DNA of 64,000 bases. Source: Paenibacillus paeoniae (GTDB lineage: Bacteria > Bacillota > Bacilli > Paenibacillales > Paenibacillaceae). Location: the NCBI RefSeq assembly GCF_003388735.1, contig NZ_QUBQ01000001.1, forward strand, positions 310,001 through 374,000, given 5' to 3'. Of this stretch, positions 17,455-26,663 are shown piece after piece. The notes below the pieces were generated by a model. It saw nothing but the letters and a program-made list of their open reading frames with translations. It was not told the origin of the DNA and ran no database searches. A program made the translations under genes and the position numbers. How positions within the stretch are numbered: the first letter of the stretch is position 1; each line of letters begins with the position of its first letter.

Positions 17455-17600
17455 AAAAAGATAAAACTAACCTCATAAAAATAACACCATCTCAATCGGC
17501 GCCAGTGACAGTTGCCTTCGCCAAATCCACCTCAGGTTATGTCAGGCCACTGCGGGTATTTTCCTGTTATGGAGTGTTGTGACTTTCTCAACAGGCTGAA

Positions 17601-17635
17601 GAAACGGTTCCTTTGAGAAGGAGCCGTTTCTTTTT
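17601..17635 (+). terminator. second copy of the duplicated hairpin, terminator-like
   Basis: GAAACGGTTCCTT and AAGGAGCCGTTTC pair over 13 bp (one G-U type pair) around TGAG and are followed by five T. It repeats the hairpin at 16487-16518 but has the better stem. No gene ends directly before it, so it may protect the following operon from read-through. Confidence 0.75.
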
Positions 17636-17652
17636 AAATTTTAGATTTCCTC

Positions 17653-17806
17653 ATGGCCGAAAGCAAACGGAGCAAGAAAAATGTTCTGGAGAAGCGTCAG
17701 CGTGCGCCTTTGTATCCGGATTTCAACCTATACACATAGTTCAAGGAAATCTGAATACAACAGCCATCGGAAGAACATTTTCTTGCGCAGTTTGTGATTC
17801 GGCCAT
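17653..17806. repeat. long imperfect palindrome, dispersed repeat copy 1
   Basis: A 154-bp element whose ends (ATGGCCGAA / TTCGGCCAT) and inner arms are reverse complements, so the whole can fold into one long interrupted hairpin. A second copy lies at 28264-28421. Arm differences between the copies are compensated (see findings), which argues that the fold is selected. It lies in the gap before the sugar ABC operon at 17925. The remaining bases of the gap show nothing recognisable. Confidence 0.85.
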
Positions 17807-17924
17807 CCCCTCACCTGAAAAATTGCAACCGAAAACGAAATCTAGCTCCTTATGAGCTGCCTTCGACCTGTTCTATACTTGGATTACCAAAAAGAGATAT
17901 GAACAGATATGGAGGAATGCCGCG

Positions 17925-18893
17925 ATGGACTCACAGGTTACCATCCCAGAGAAACACGGCAATGAAGCAACCCGCGTCAACAAGGCGGCTCTCTTCTACA
18001 AGAAATTACAACGGCAAAAGATTCTGCAGATCATGGCGCTTTCGGGAATGGTATGGCTGATCATCTTCCATTACATCCCTATCTACGGAATCATAATAGC
18101 GTTCAAGGAATACAACATCGTTCAATCCATCAGCTCCGCGCCTTGGGCAGGGCTCTATCACTTCAAAGAATTTTTCCAAGATGACAGCCTGGGGTACGTC
18201 ATTAAAAATACATTCGGGATGAGCTTGCTGAAGCTGGTGATCGGATTCCCGATACCGATATTATTCGCGCTATTGCTGAACGAGCTTAGATCGGTCCGTT
18301 TCAAGAAAGCGGTCCAAACGATCTCGTATCTGCCTCACTTCTTGTCCTGGGTTATTCTAGGCGGTATTCTGACAACCTGGCTGGCAGATGTGGGCATCAT
18401 AAATAAAGTATTGCTTGCTCTCGGCTTCATCCATGAACCGATTAGCTACCTCGCCGAACCTAGTTATTTCTGGACCATCGTCGTCAGTTCGGATATATGG
18501 AAGGAGCTTGGCTGGTCCGCTATCATCTACTTGGCAGCGATTACAGGGGTATCTCCTGAGCTATACGAAGCGGCGACCATCGACGGCGCCGGACGTTTCC
18601 AAAAGATGTACTACATTACACTGCCGATGATTAAAGGCACAATTACGATTTTATTCATCCTTGCCGTCAGCGGCATCTTGAACTCGAATTTCGACCAAAT
18701 CTTCGTACTCAAAAATCAGTTGAACGAAGTAGCCAGCAACGTCATCGACACTTATGTCTACCAGATCGGCATCTCGCAAGGCCGTTACTCCTATGCTACA
18801 GCCGTAGGGCTTGTCAAGTCAGTCATCGCATTCATTCTGCTGCTTACGGCGAACAGCATCACCAAAAGACTCAATAACACATCATTATTTTAA
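17925..18893 (+). CDS. CUT1 ABC transporter permease, LplB family
   Basis: A 322-residue permease with an N-terminal cytosolic stretch, six membrane helices and the EAA loop 'YEAATIDGAGRFQKMYYITLP' near residue 215. LplB/YtcO-type permeases import plant-derived oligosaccharides such as rhamnogalacturonan fragments in Bacillales. GGAGGA precedes the ATG. It heads the operon permease-permease-binding protein, followed by a YesM/YesN pair. The ATPase is not encoded here; MsmX usually serves such systems. Confidence 0.9.
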   Translation: MDSQVTIPEKHGNEATRVNKAALFYKKLQRQKILQIMALSGMVWLIIFHYIPIYGIIIAFKEYNIVQSISSAPWAGLYHFKEFFQDDSLGYVIKNTFGMSLLKLVIGFPIPILFALLLNELRSVRFKKAVQTISYLPHFLSWVILGGILTTWLADVGIINKVLLALGFIHEPISYLAEPSYFWTIVVSSDIWKELGWSAIIYLAAITGVSPELYEAATIDGAGRFQKMYYITLPMIKGTITILFILAVSGILNSNFDQIFVLKNQLNEVASNVIDTYVYQIGISQGRYSYATAVGLVKSVIAFILLLTANSITKRLNNTSLF

Positions 18894-18907
18894 AGGGTGG
18901 ACGGACT

Positions 18908-19783
18908 ATGCAAACACGCTTACGATCAGAAAAATTATTCGACTGGTTTAATATGCTGGTCATGCTATTGATCTGCTTCGCAACGCTTTATCCGGTCTGG
19001 TATGTACTCATCAATTCCCTCAACGAAGGGACAGACGCCATGCGCGGGGGAATCTACTGGTTCCCTCGGGCGTTCAGTCTGGAGAATTATACGACCGTAT
19101 TCAAAAATGACGGACTCATGACCGCATTCAGCGTGACGGTAGCGAAGACGGTGGTCGGCACCCTCATCCATGTCTTCTTTACTGCAATGGTGGCGTATGC
19201 CATCTCGCAGAAGGAGCTTGTAGGCCGTAAGCTGTACTTGATTGTCGGTACGATCACGATGTTTTTCAGCGGCGGTCTCATTCCGCAATACTTGCTGTTT
19301 AGAGATCTGCAACTGCTCGATACGTTCTGGGTCTACATTCTTCCAGCCATGTTCAGCTTCTTCGATCTCATCATCTTTATGACATTCTTCCGAGAAATTC
19401 CGTATGGCCTGGAGGAAGCGGCCAAAATCGACGGCGCCAACGACTTCAGCATTTTCGTCCGAGTCATCATTCCGGTTTCGATGCCGGTCGTGGCTACGAT
19501 TTCCTTATTCCACGGCGTGTATCAGTGGAACGATTATTTTGCCGGCGTTATCTATGTGAATAATCCGGATCTGCAGCCGATTCAAACTTTCCTGTACCGG
19601 ATTGTGGCGCTGTCGGGCTCCAATCAGATCGTATCGACTGTGACAGGTGTGACTAAGACGGTTACATCGCAATCGGTCAAGCTGGCCACAATGGTTGTGG
19701 CAACGCTGCCTATCGTATTCGTATATCCTTTCCTGCAAAAGTATTTCGTTAAAGGCTTTATGATTGGTTCCATGAAGGAATAG
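18908..19783 (+). CDS. CUT1 ABC transporter permease, YtcP family
   Basis: A 291-residue partner permease with six helices and the EAA loop 'LEEAAKIDGANDFSIFVRVIIP' near residue 175 and the family's C-terminal 'YPFLQKYFVKGFMIGSMKE'. It starts 15 bases after the LplB-type gene and would form the channel heterodimer with it. Confidence 0.9.
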   Translation: MQTRLRSEKLFDWFNMLVMLLICFATLYPVWYVLINSLNEGTDAMRGGIYWFPRAFSLENYTTVFKNDGLMTAFSVTVAKTVVGTLIHVFFTAMVAYAISQKELVGRKLYLIVGTITMFFSGGLIPQYLLFRDLQLLDTFWVYILPAMFSFFDLIIFMTFFREIPYGLEEAAKIDGANDFSIFVRVIIPVSMPVVATISLFHGVYQWNDYFAGVIYVNNPDLQPIQTFLYRIVALSGSNQIVSTVTGVTKTVTSQSVKLATMVVATLPIVFVYPFLQKYFVKGFMIGSMKE

Positions 19784-19860
19784 TGTCGGCTTCCGCAGCA
19801 TTGCTATTGGCCAGGCAAAGCTGAGAGCATATATAATCATCATAGAGAGGGGTATCAAGC

Positions 19861-21486
19861 ATGGTAATTATGCGTAAATTCATTACCGCAGTAACGTTGA
19901 TCAGCTTATTGCTGACCGCGGCGGGTTGTGCCTCGAACGGTAAGAACAGCGGCAGCGAGACGCCTAAGCCTTCGGCGGAGCAAACGGCGGTTAACCCGGA
20001 TGAGCCGGGCTGGAAGGGAAATACGGAGCCGATTACGTTCGACTGGTATTTGAATTATTCCTGGTTCCAAAAGAAATGGGGTTCCGATCCCACATCTCAG
20101 TATATTACAAAGAAAACAGGCGTTAACCTGAATCTGATGGTTCCGGCAGGCAACGAAAGTGAAAAAATCAACACGATGATCGCCTCCGGCAAGATGCCTG
20201 ATTTCATCACGTTGGATGCCAATGACGATGCAGTGAAGAGACTAATTGAAGGCAAGATGGTATTGCCGCTCAATGAGCTTGCAGATCAATATGATCCGTA
20301 CTTCTATAAAGTAATCGATCCGTCCAAGGCTTCCTGGTTCGCTGAACCGGACGGTAGTTTCTACGGCTATCCGAACAACTCGTCGTCTCCAAGAGATTAT
20401 GAGGCCAATGAAACGATGTTCACATCCACGCAAACCTTTATGGTGCGCAAAGATATGTATGAAGCTCTGGGCAAGCCAGATATGAGAACGCCGGAAGGCT
20501 TCCTCAACGCGCTGAAGCTTGCGAAGGAGAAGTTCCCGGAAGTGGATGGCCAGCCGCTCATTCCGCTCGGCCTGCATGAGTTCACGGATACGGGCAACTA
20601 CGCGCTGGAGAACTACTTGCAGAACTTCCTGGCGATTCCGCAAGAGGTGGACGGCAAGCTGAATGACCGCACAACTAATCCGGAATACATCAACTGGTTG
20701 AAAACATTCCGCAAATTGAACAGCGAAGGCTTGTTGTCCAAAGATGTTTTCATCGACAAGAGACCGCAAATGGAAGAGAAGATTGCACAAGGACGTTACT
20801 TCGCGATGCTGTTCCAATGGAAGGATATGAGCTCTCAGCAAAATATCGTGTACCAGAAGGATCCAAGCAGAATCTACATGTCGATCGATGGACCGTCCAA
20901 TGCGAAGCTGGAGGATCCGACACTAAGCGGACCGGAAATTAGCGGCTGGGGTCTTACTCTGATCTCCAAGAATGTGAAGGACAAGAAGAGAGCGATCGAG
21001 TTCTTGACCTACATGATCAGCGAGGAAGGCCAGAAGGACTTCGCTCTTGGTGAAAAAGGGGTTACTTATGATACGATTGACGGGAAAGATCAACTGTACC
21101 AAAAAGTAATCGATGAGACAGAGTTCGACTACGGCACACAATACGCCTACTTCATGTTGACTGACTACAGCATGTGGCTGAAATGGGCTCCGCCTACAAA
21201 AGAGCAATATACGATTCTGGAGGATTGGACAAGAGGGAAGACACATAACTTCTCCGCCTTCAGCAATCTGAATCCGCAAGGCACAACCGAAGAAGGCATC
21301 ATCTCACAGAAGATTCGCCAGCAGTGGGGCAAAGCGCTGCCGAAGATGATTTTGTCGAAGTCGGATGAGGATTTTGATGTAATCTTCAACGATTTCTTGC
21401 AGGATCGCGAGAAGCTTGGCTTTGATAAAGTGGTCGCGTATCAACAGAAGAAATTTGAAGAGAACTCGGCTAAACTAACCAAATAA
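19861..21486 (+). CDS. extracellular sugar-binding lipoprotein, LplA family
   Basis: A 541-residue lipoprotein: signal peptide with lipobox A-A-G-C near residue 22, a short Ser/Pro-rich linker and a large two-lobe substrate-binding fold typical of LplA/YtcQ-type proteins, which are longer than ordinary maltose-binding proteins. It delivers substrate to the permeases at 17925 and 18908. A strong ribosome site (GAGAGGGG) precedes the start. The hairpin at 21509-21542 follows and may reduce expression of the kinase downstream. Confidence 0.9.
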   Translation: MVIMRKFITAVTLISLLLTAAGCASNGKNSGSETPKPSAEQTAVNPDEPGWKGNTEPITFDWYLNYSWFQKKWGSDPTSQYITKKTGVNLNLMVPAGNESEKINTMIASGKMPDFITLDANDDAVKRLIEGKMVLPLNELADQYDPYFYKVIDPSKASWFAEPDGSFYGYPNNSSSPRDYEANETMFTSTQTFMVRKDMYEALGKPDMRTPEGFLNALKLAKEKFPEVDGQPLIPLGLHEFTDTGNYALENYLQNFLAIPQEVDGKLNDRTTNPEYINWLKTFRKLNSEGLLSKDVFIDKRPQMEEKIAQGRYFAMLFQWKDMSSQQNIVYQKDPSRIYMSIDGPSNAKLEDPTLSGPEISGWGLTLISKNVKDKKRAIEFLTYMISEEGQKDFALGEKGVTYDTIDGKDQLYQKVIDETEFDYGTQYAYFMLTDYSMWLKWAPPTKEQYTILEDWTRGKTHNFSAFSNLNPQGTTEEGIISQKIRQQWGKALPKMILSKSDEDFDVIFNDFLQDREKLGFDKVVAYQQKKFEENSAKLTK

Positions 21487-21508
21487 TGAAAGCGCAATAA
21501 AGCAGCAA

Positions 21509-21542
21509 ACAGCAAGGCCCATCTGTGTATGGGCTTTGCTGT
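21509..21542 (+). terminator. hairpin after the sugar-binding protein gene
   Basis: ACAGCAAGGCCCAT pairs with ATGGGCTTTGCTGT (one G-U type pair) around CTGTGT, followed by ATTGTTG. The T run is weak, so it may act as a partial terminator between transporter and regulator genes, giving more binding protein than kinase. Confidence 0.65.
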
Positions 21543-21578
21543 ATTGTTGCTTACTCTACGTTATGGATGTGACGCTTT

Positions 21579-23495
21579 GTGGGACAACGGCTGCGGTGGA
21601 ACAAGCTTGCGCAGTATATTGGCAATATGCGATTGCAGACGAAGATGGTTGTCTCGTATATCTTAATTATATTGATTCCAATTTTGATTTTTTCTGGCTA
21701 CATGTCCAACAATTTTTACAACAATACGATTCATGATACGATTCAGTCCAATCAATATTTGCTCGATGTGGAGTATAACAAAATTACCAATAATATCGAT
21801 TTGATGGAGCGTACAGCGCAATTAATGCTGCTGGACAACAAAGTGCTGGATTATTTGGTGCTGAAGCAAGAAATGGATACGCTCTCATTAATTGATTTTT
21901 CTCGGAATGTGCTTCCGGATCTGGTGCGGTTGCAGTTCAACAATCCTAATATCGCGCATATCCGTATGTTTTTCAACAATCCGTATACCAAAGAGCTGTG
22001 GCCGATCTTTCTGGACGAGAAGCGAATAGCGGGTGCCCCTTGGAAGAGGGAGCTGCTGGAGCTCAACGGACTTGAGCTGTGGGAGTTCGACACCGAGGAT
22101 CGCAATGTCATGAGCTTGCCGACAAGCGAGTCCTTCCAGAAGCAGAAGCCCAAAGTTTCGCTGCTTCGCGAGATCAGCTATGGAACCGATAAACATGCAG
22201 GCATCGTACAGATCGACATGTACTTGGACGATTTTTTCTCCAGGGTGAATCAAGAGGATCAGGAGCGGCAATCCAGACTGCTGCTGCTGGACCGCAAGTC
22301 GCAGTACTTCTATCATGACCAGACCTCCTTCGTGGACAATATTCCGCTGGAGGATCTGGAGCAGCGCATCAAGTCTGCCGCAGCTACGGAAGCGTCTCAC
22401 TTTGAGGTGACTTATAACGGAATACCCTATATTATGATTTTCAAAAAAATCGATCTATTGGATGCCTACATCATTAGCGCCGTATCCCTGGAAGAACCTC
22501 TTCATGCCATTAGCGATACGGTTCGAAATCTGATTATGATCAGCGTCGTGCTGATCGTCATTTTGTCGCTGATTACGTACCTGCTAAGCCGGATTATATT
22601 CAAAAGACTGCGCATGCTGCAAAACTCCATGAATCGTGTGCGTAACGGTGATTTTCAAGTCAATATCGATGTGAGCGGCGGCGGAGAAGTGGGGGAGATT
22701 GCCCTTCACTTCAAAATGCTGATGAAAAAGATCAATTCGCTTATCGTCGATGCCGTCAATAAACAAGCGGCGGCCAAGGAAGCGGAGCTTAATGCGATGA
22801 AAAATCAGATTGACTCGCACTTTATGTACAACACGTTGGAGAATCTGAAAATGCTTGCAGAAGTGAAGGGACAATACGTCCTGTCGGATGCGTTGACCTC
22901 GCTGGGCCGCATGATGCGCTACAACCTTCAATGGACAAGCAATTATGTGCGCTTGCGCGACGAGATCCATCATATTCAAAACTACATCGCGATCATGAAC
23001 ATTCGCTATGACGACCGAATCTCGCTTCAGTTGTTTGTGCCGACAGCTTATATGGAGCATGAAATCTTGAAGATGTCGCTTCAGCCCGTTGTAGAGAATG
23101 CCGTTAAGCATGGCTTGTACACGAATGAGCTAGGCGAAGAGCTGCCGCTTGTGCTGTCGATCAAAGTACATGAGGCGAATGACTATATGGAAATTGAAAT
23201 GATGGACAACGGCAAAGGAATGGATGCGGAGCAGGTGAACCGGATCAATTATTTGATTCGTCTGAACGACGCAGATTTCCGTCAGGTGCAGGGGGCAAGC
23301 AAGTCCAGTGAGGATAAGGGCAACGGAATCGGCCTGCGCAACGTGAATCAGCGGGTGAAAATGAACTATGGCAATCCATACGGCATACAAGTGCAAAGCG
23401 TAGAAGGTCAGTACACAACCGTCAGCATCAAGCTGCCAACACTACTATTCTCCAAAGGGGATGCGGGACTTGCGGAAACTTCTGATCGTGGATGA
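21579..23495 (+). CDS. YesM-type sensor histidine kinase
   Basis: A 638-residue sensor of the LytS/YesM class: one membrane helix near residues 25-45, a large extracellular sensor domain of about 250 residues, a second helix near 310-330, HAMP, then a His_kinase domain with His414 ('DSHFMYNTLENLKMLAEV') and a HATPase domain ('ENAVKHGLYT', 'DNGKGM', 'GNGIGLRNVNQRV'). The GTG at 21579 has only a weak ribosome site, consistent with low expression. With the regulator at 23461 it should sense a sugar outside the cell and switch on the transporter operon. Confidence 0.88.
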   Translation: MGQRLRWNKLAQYIGNMRLQTKMVVSYILIILIPILIFSGYMSNNFYNNTIHDTIQSNQYLLDVEYNKITNNIDLMERTAQLMLLDNKVLDYLVLKQEMDTLSLIDFSRNVLPDLVRLQFNNPNIAHIRMFFNNPYTKELWPIFLDEKRIAGAPWKRELLELNGLELWEFDTEDRNVMSLPTSESFQKQKPKVSLLREISYGTDKHAGIVQIDMYLDDFFSRVNQEDQERQSRLLLLDRKSQYFYHDQTSFVDNIPLEDLEQRIKSAAATEASHFEVTYNGIPYIMIFKKIDLLDAYIISAVSLEEPLHAISDTVRNLIMISVVLIVILSLITYLLSRIIFKRLRMLQNSMNRVRNGDFQVNIDVSGGGEVGEIALHFKMLMKKINSLIVDAVNKQAAAKEAELNAMKNQIDSHFMYNTLENLKMLAEVKGQYVLSDALTSLGRMMRYNLQWTSNYVRLRDEIHHIQNYIAIMNIRYDDRISLQLFVPTAYMEHEILKMSLQPVVENAVKHGLYTNELGEELPLVLSIKVHEANDYMEIEMMDNGKGMDAEQVNRINYLIRLNDADFRQVQGASKSSEDKGNGIGLRNVNQRVKMNYGNPYGIQVQSVEGQYTTVSIKLPTLLFSKGDAGLAETSDRG

Positions 23496-25059
23496 TGAAA
23501 AAAATATCCGGCTAGGCCTGCAAGCGATGATTGAGCGAGAAATGCCAGGACACTATGCCATTACATTTGCCGTAAACGGGGCGGAAGCGCTCCAAAAGTT
23601 AAAGGAGCAGACGATAGATCTGGTCATTACCGATATTCGCATGCCTGTCATGGATGGCATCGAGTTGATCAATGGGCTGCAGGATATGGAGGTTAAGCCC
23701 GAAGTGATGATCTTAAGCGGACATGATGACTTCCAATACGCTAGAGAAGCAATGCGCTGTGAGGTGCGCATGTATTTGCTGAAGCCGATCGTTCGCGAGG
23801 AACTGGCGGAAGCGCTGGCGATGTTAGAGGAGACGCTGGTCAAAAAGGAAACGATCTCTCATCAGTTCAAGCAATACACGGTACAAATGAAAGAGCATAT
23901 CGAGACGCAGTTCAATTATGTGTTCCTTCGCTCTGATCTGGAGGAACGGGAGATTGAAGAGCGCCTTAGCAAGCTTGATTTGCCTGATCTGGGGAATGGT
24001 TATCAGCTTATCCTGCTCAAATGGCCTGGAGCCGACCAACGCGGAAGGGATCAAGGACAGAAGAATGCGTATCTGGATCTTGTGTTGAAGCGATTAGGGA
24101 CTCAAGCGGAGGCGCTCACGCTGCGATTCATGAACAGGCACGGCCACCTCGTCGTACTGACGGGTTATCCCGCCCTGCTTCCGTCACTTGAGGAGATGAT
24201 CCAGCAACAGGTCGAGACGCGTGTGAAGATAGGGGCAAGCAAATGGTTGGGCCGATTGGCGCAAGTGAATGAAGCCTACGGACAGGCGGAGAAGGCGCTT
24301 AAGTACACGTTGTTTTATAAGCATTCGGTATGCCTTCGTTACGAGGAGCTTGAGGGAAGGGAATCGAATTACGAGCTGCCAATTGCCTCGATCAAGAAGA
24401 TATCGAACATGCTGGGCACGGACAGAGAGTCGGATGTGATGGGGTTGTTCAAGGAAGTGGTCGATCTTCGCAACGTGATGAAGTACGACATTTCTTATAT
24501 GGAAGGCATCAGTCGTGCGTTCAACGAGCTTGTCTTCGACCAGGTGTTCAATGTGTATGGGGAGGAATCGGTGGAAATTTTGAAGCTGTACAAGTCGTTA
24601 GCCGATCTGTATTGCTTCTGGGATTTCCAGGATTATTACCATCATGTAGAGACGCTGATTCAGAAGCTCAATCTTTATGTGGGGAATATGAAAAGCATCC
24701 ATAACGATAATCGTGAGATGAACAAAGCGATTCAATATATTCACGAAAACTATAATCACGAGCTGAATATGGCGATGGTGTCCAATTTTATCTCGATGAA
24801 CTATTCCTACTTCAGCCAAGCTTTTAAAGAATATACGAACGAAAGCTTCGTCAACTACTTAAAAAAAATCCGGATCGGCAAAGCGAAGGAACTGCTTGTC
24901 AGCACGAATCTGAAGGTGCATGAAATTGGCGAGCGCAGCGGCTTCGAGAATGCCAAACATTTTCATCGTGTGTTCAGGGAACTGGAAGGCGTATCTCCTA
25001 ACGAATATCGGCAAAAGGAACAATCCGCCGCTGACCTGAAAAATCGGCACCATATATGA
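23461..25059 (+). CDS. YesN-type response regulator with AraC DNA-binding domain
   Basis: A 532-residue regulator: receiver with 'IVDDE', phosphoacceptor Asp58 ('LVITDIRMPVMDG') and 'LLKPI', a long central region, and a C-terminal AraC double helix-turn-helix (about 425-525, 'RSGFENAKHFHRVFRELEGVSPNEYR'). The ATG lies inside the kinase gene, overlapping it by 35 bases, with AAAGGGG just upstream. The pair is the probable activator of the transporter at 17925-21486 and of the catabolic genes at 25140-28085. Confidence 0.92.
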   Translation: MRDLRKLLIVDDEKNIRLGLQAMIEREMPGHYAITFAVNGAEALQKLKEQTIDLVITDIRMPVMDGIELINGLQDMEVKPEVMILSGHDDFQYAREAMRCEVRMYLLKPIVREELAEALAMLEETLVKKETISHQFKQYTVQMKEHIETQFNYVFLRSDLEEREIEERLSKLDLPDLGNGYQLILLKWPGADQRGRDQGQKNAYLDLVLKRLGTQAEALTLRFMNRHGHLVVLTGYPALLPSLEEMIQQQVETRVKIGASKWLGRLAQVNEAYGQAEKALKYTLFYKHSVCLRYEELEGRESNYELPIASIKKISNMLGTDRESDVMGLFKEVVDLRNVMKYDISYMEGISRAFNELVFDQVFNVYGEESVEILKLYKSLADLYCFWDFQDYYHHVETLIQKLNLYVGNMKSIHNDNREMNKAIQYIHENYNHELNMAMVSNFISMNYSYFSQAFKEYTNESFVNYLKKIRIGKAKELLVSTNLKVHEIGERSGFENAKHFHRVFRELEGVSPNEYRQKEQSAADLKNRHHI

Positions 25060-25139
25060 AATCTGAAGCCTTATTCCCACGGGAAGGCTCTTCTATAATG
25101 TAGGCAAGGCATCAGAAGCATACAGATGGAGGAGATACA

Positions 25140-25787
25140 ATGTCGAAAAAAACGGTATACATTATCCGTGATGACGTGAACCATCCCAAAGAAGTAATTG
25201 ATCCCGTTATGGAGCGGGTTTTTGATTCGGAGCGCTGGAATGTCGTCTTGACCGACCGTGCGCGCGATCTGATTGAGCATGTCGCAGAGGCAGATTTGGC
25301 GATGTGGTTTACGAATGGCCGTCCTGAGGGCGAAACGAATTTGAGTGTGGAGGAGCAGGGGATCATTGTAGATCGGGTGAAGGCCGGTATGGGCATGTTG
25401 TTTGTTCATGCGGGCCTTGTTCTAATTGAAGAAGACAGTCCTTTCTATGTGGAGCTGAATTCCGGCCGCTTTATTGAGCATTCTCCTCATCATGTACCTG
25501 TGACGAACGTGCCGGTGCGTAGCTTTGACCATCCCATTATCCGGGGAATCGAGCCGTTCACAGCAACGGATGAGCATTATTATTGCCAGGTGGACACGTC
25601 GAGAACAGACATATTGCTGCATAGCACATCGAAACATGTGACAGCGGCGGGCGGCTGGGCTCATAGCGTAGGAGAAGGCCGTGTCGTGGCGCTTACGCCA
25701 GGTCACACGACAGATGCGCTGGGCAATCCGCAAATGGTTCAATTAATGAAGAACGGTTCTGATTGGGCCATTGGCCTGATCTCTTAA
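25140..25787 (+). CDS. ThuA-like domain protein
   Basis: A 215-residue ThuA-family protein with a class-I glutamine-amidotransferase-like fold ('GMGMLFVHAGLVLIEEDS', 'HHVPVTNV', 'VALTPGHTTDALGNPQMVQL'). ThuA was linked to trehalose use in rhizobia; related proteins sit in many sugar catabolic loci, and their chemistry is only partly known. A good AGGAG site precedes the ATG. A TATAAT at 25094-25099 may be the -10 of its promoter. It leads four genes, 25140-28085, that look like a carbohydrate-modifying operon. Confidence 0.85.
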   Translation: MSKKTVYIIRDDVNHPKEVIDPVMERVFDSERWNVVLTDRARDLIEHVAEADLAMWFTNGRPEGETNLSVEEQGIIVDRVKAGMGMLFVHAGLVLIEEDSPFYVELNSGRFIEHSPHHVPVTNVPVRSFDHPIIRGIEPFTATDEHYYCQVDTSRTDILLHSTSKHVTAAGGWAHSVGEGRVVALTPGHTTDALGNPQMVQLMKNGSDWAIGLIS

Positions 25788-25813
25788 TACAACAGGAACA
25801 GGAGGAGAGCGGC

Positions 25814-26608
25814 ATGAGCAAGTTATCTATTGCACTGGGCCTCTATTCCGTCTATCGGGATTTGCAGCGGGATCTGGAAGCTACGCTGCGCGGCGTGAAG
25901 CAACTGGGATATGAAGGCGTCGAGTTTTATGGTGAATTTACGCATGAGCCTGAGAAAATGAAAGGGCTGCTGGAGGAGCTGGGGCTTGCTAATTGCGGCT
26001 GGCATACGGAGTGGAAGCTGCTTCAGCCGGATACGATAGAAGCGACCTTGGACTATCATCGGAGGGCAGGCACGCGCAACATTGTCATTCCTGCCCTGGG
26101 CGGACCTTGGGAAATTGGACATAAGCAGCATGAAGACAGCGCGGAAGTATGGATTCGCTATGCAGAGCGGATGAATGAGATTGCGCAGCAAATAGCAGGA
26201 CAAGGCTTCCGTCTCGGCTATCATACACATGCTCATGAGTTCGATACCGACTTTGGCGGCACAACGCCATGGGATCTATTATGTCAGCACACCGATTCCG
26301 GCATGCTACTGGAATTGGATACAGGCAATTGCATTGAAGCGGGAGCCGATCCGGCGGAAGTCATCGCAGCCGTTCCTGGCAGACCGCTGTTGGTGCATGG
26401 CAAGCCGTATTCGCGTACGGATGGCCATGAAACCTTCATCGGCGACATCAAGGATGAGAACAACTGGAGCGAAATTATTACACAATGCGAGCGTGCGGGA
26501 ACGGAATGGCTGATCGTGGAGCATGAGTCGGAGACGGCCTATCCCGGCTTTACCGGCGCGGAACGTTGTCTGGCAGGCTTGCGCGCAGTGTTGGCAAAGA
26601 GACAGTAG
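25814..26608 (+). CDS. sugar phosphate isomerase/epimerase (xylose-isomerase-like TIM barrel)
   Basis: A 264-residue TIM-barrel protein of the AP endonuclease 2/IolE-like family: 'GYEGVEFYGEF', 'GYHTHAHEF', 'LLELDTGNCIEAG' and 'WLIVEHES' place metal-binding Glu, His and Asp residues at strand ends. Members isomerise or epimerise keto sugars and inositol derivatives. The ATG at 25814 follows AGGAGGAG. It is 26 bases after ThuA and probably acts on the same sugar. Confidence 0.85.
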   Translation: MSKLSIALGLYSVYRDLQRDLEATLRGVKQLGYEGVEFYGEFTHEPEKMKGLLEELGLANCGWHTEWKLLQPDTIEATLDYHRRAGTRNIVIPALGGPWEIGHKQHEDSAEVWIRYAERMNEIAQQIAGQGFRLGYHTHAHEFDTDFGGTTPWDLLCQHTDSGMLLELDTGNCIEAGADPAEVIAAVPGRPLLVHGKPYSRTDGHETFIGDIKDENNWSEIITQCERAGTEWLIVEHESETAYPGFTGAERCLAGLRAVLAKRQ

Positions 26609-26663
26609 GAACGGATACAGCACCGTACGGCAATATAGATAAAATGGCGGGAGTGAAATCACG

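Noticed and set aside
17613..17855. An 80-residue plus-strand reading frame
   Set aside because: It runs through the hairpin and the palindromic element, has no ribosome site and resembles no family.
25064..25092. Hairpin between the YesN-like and ThuA genes as a terminator
   Set aside because: The arms pair imperfectly and there is no T run; too weak to call.
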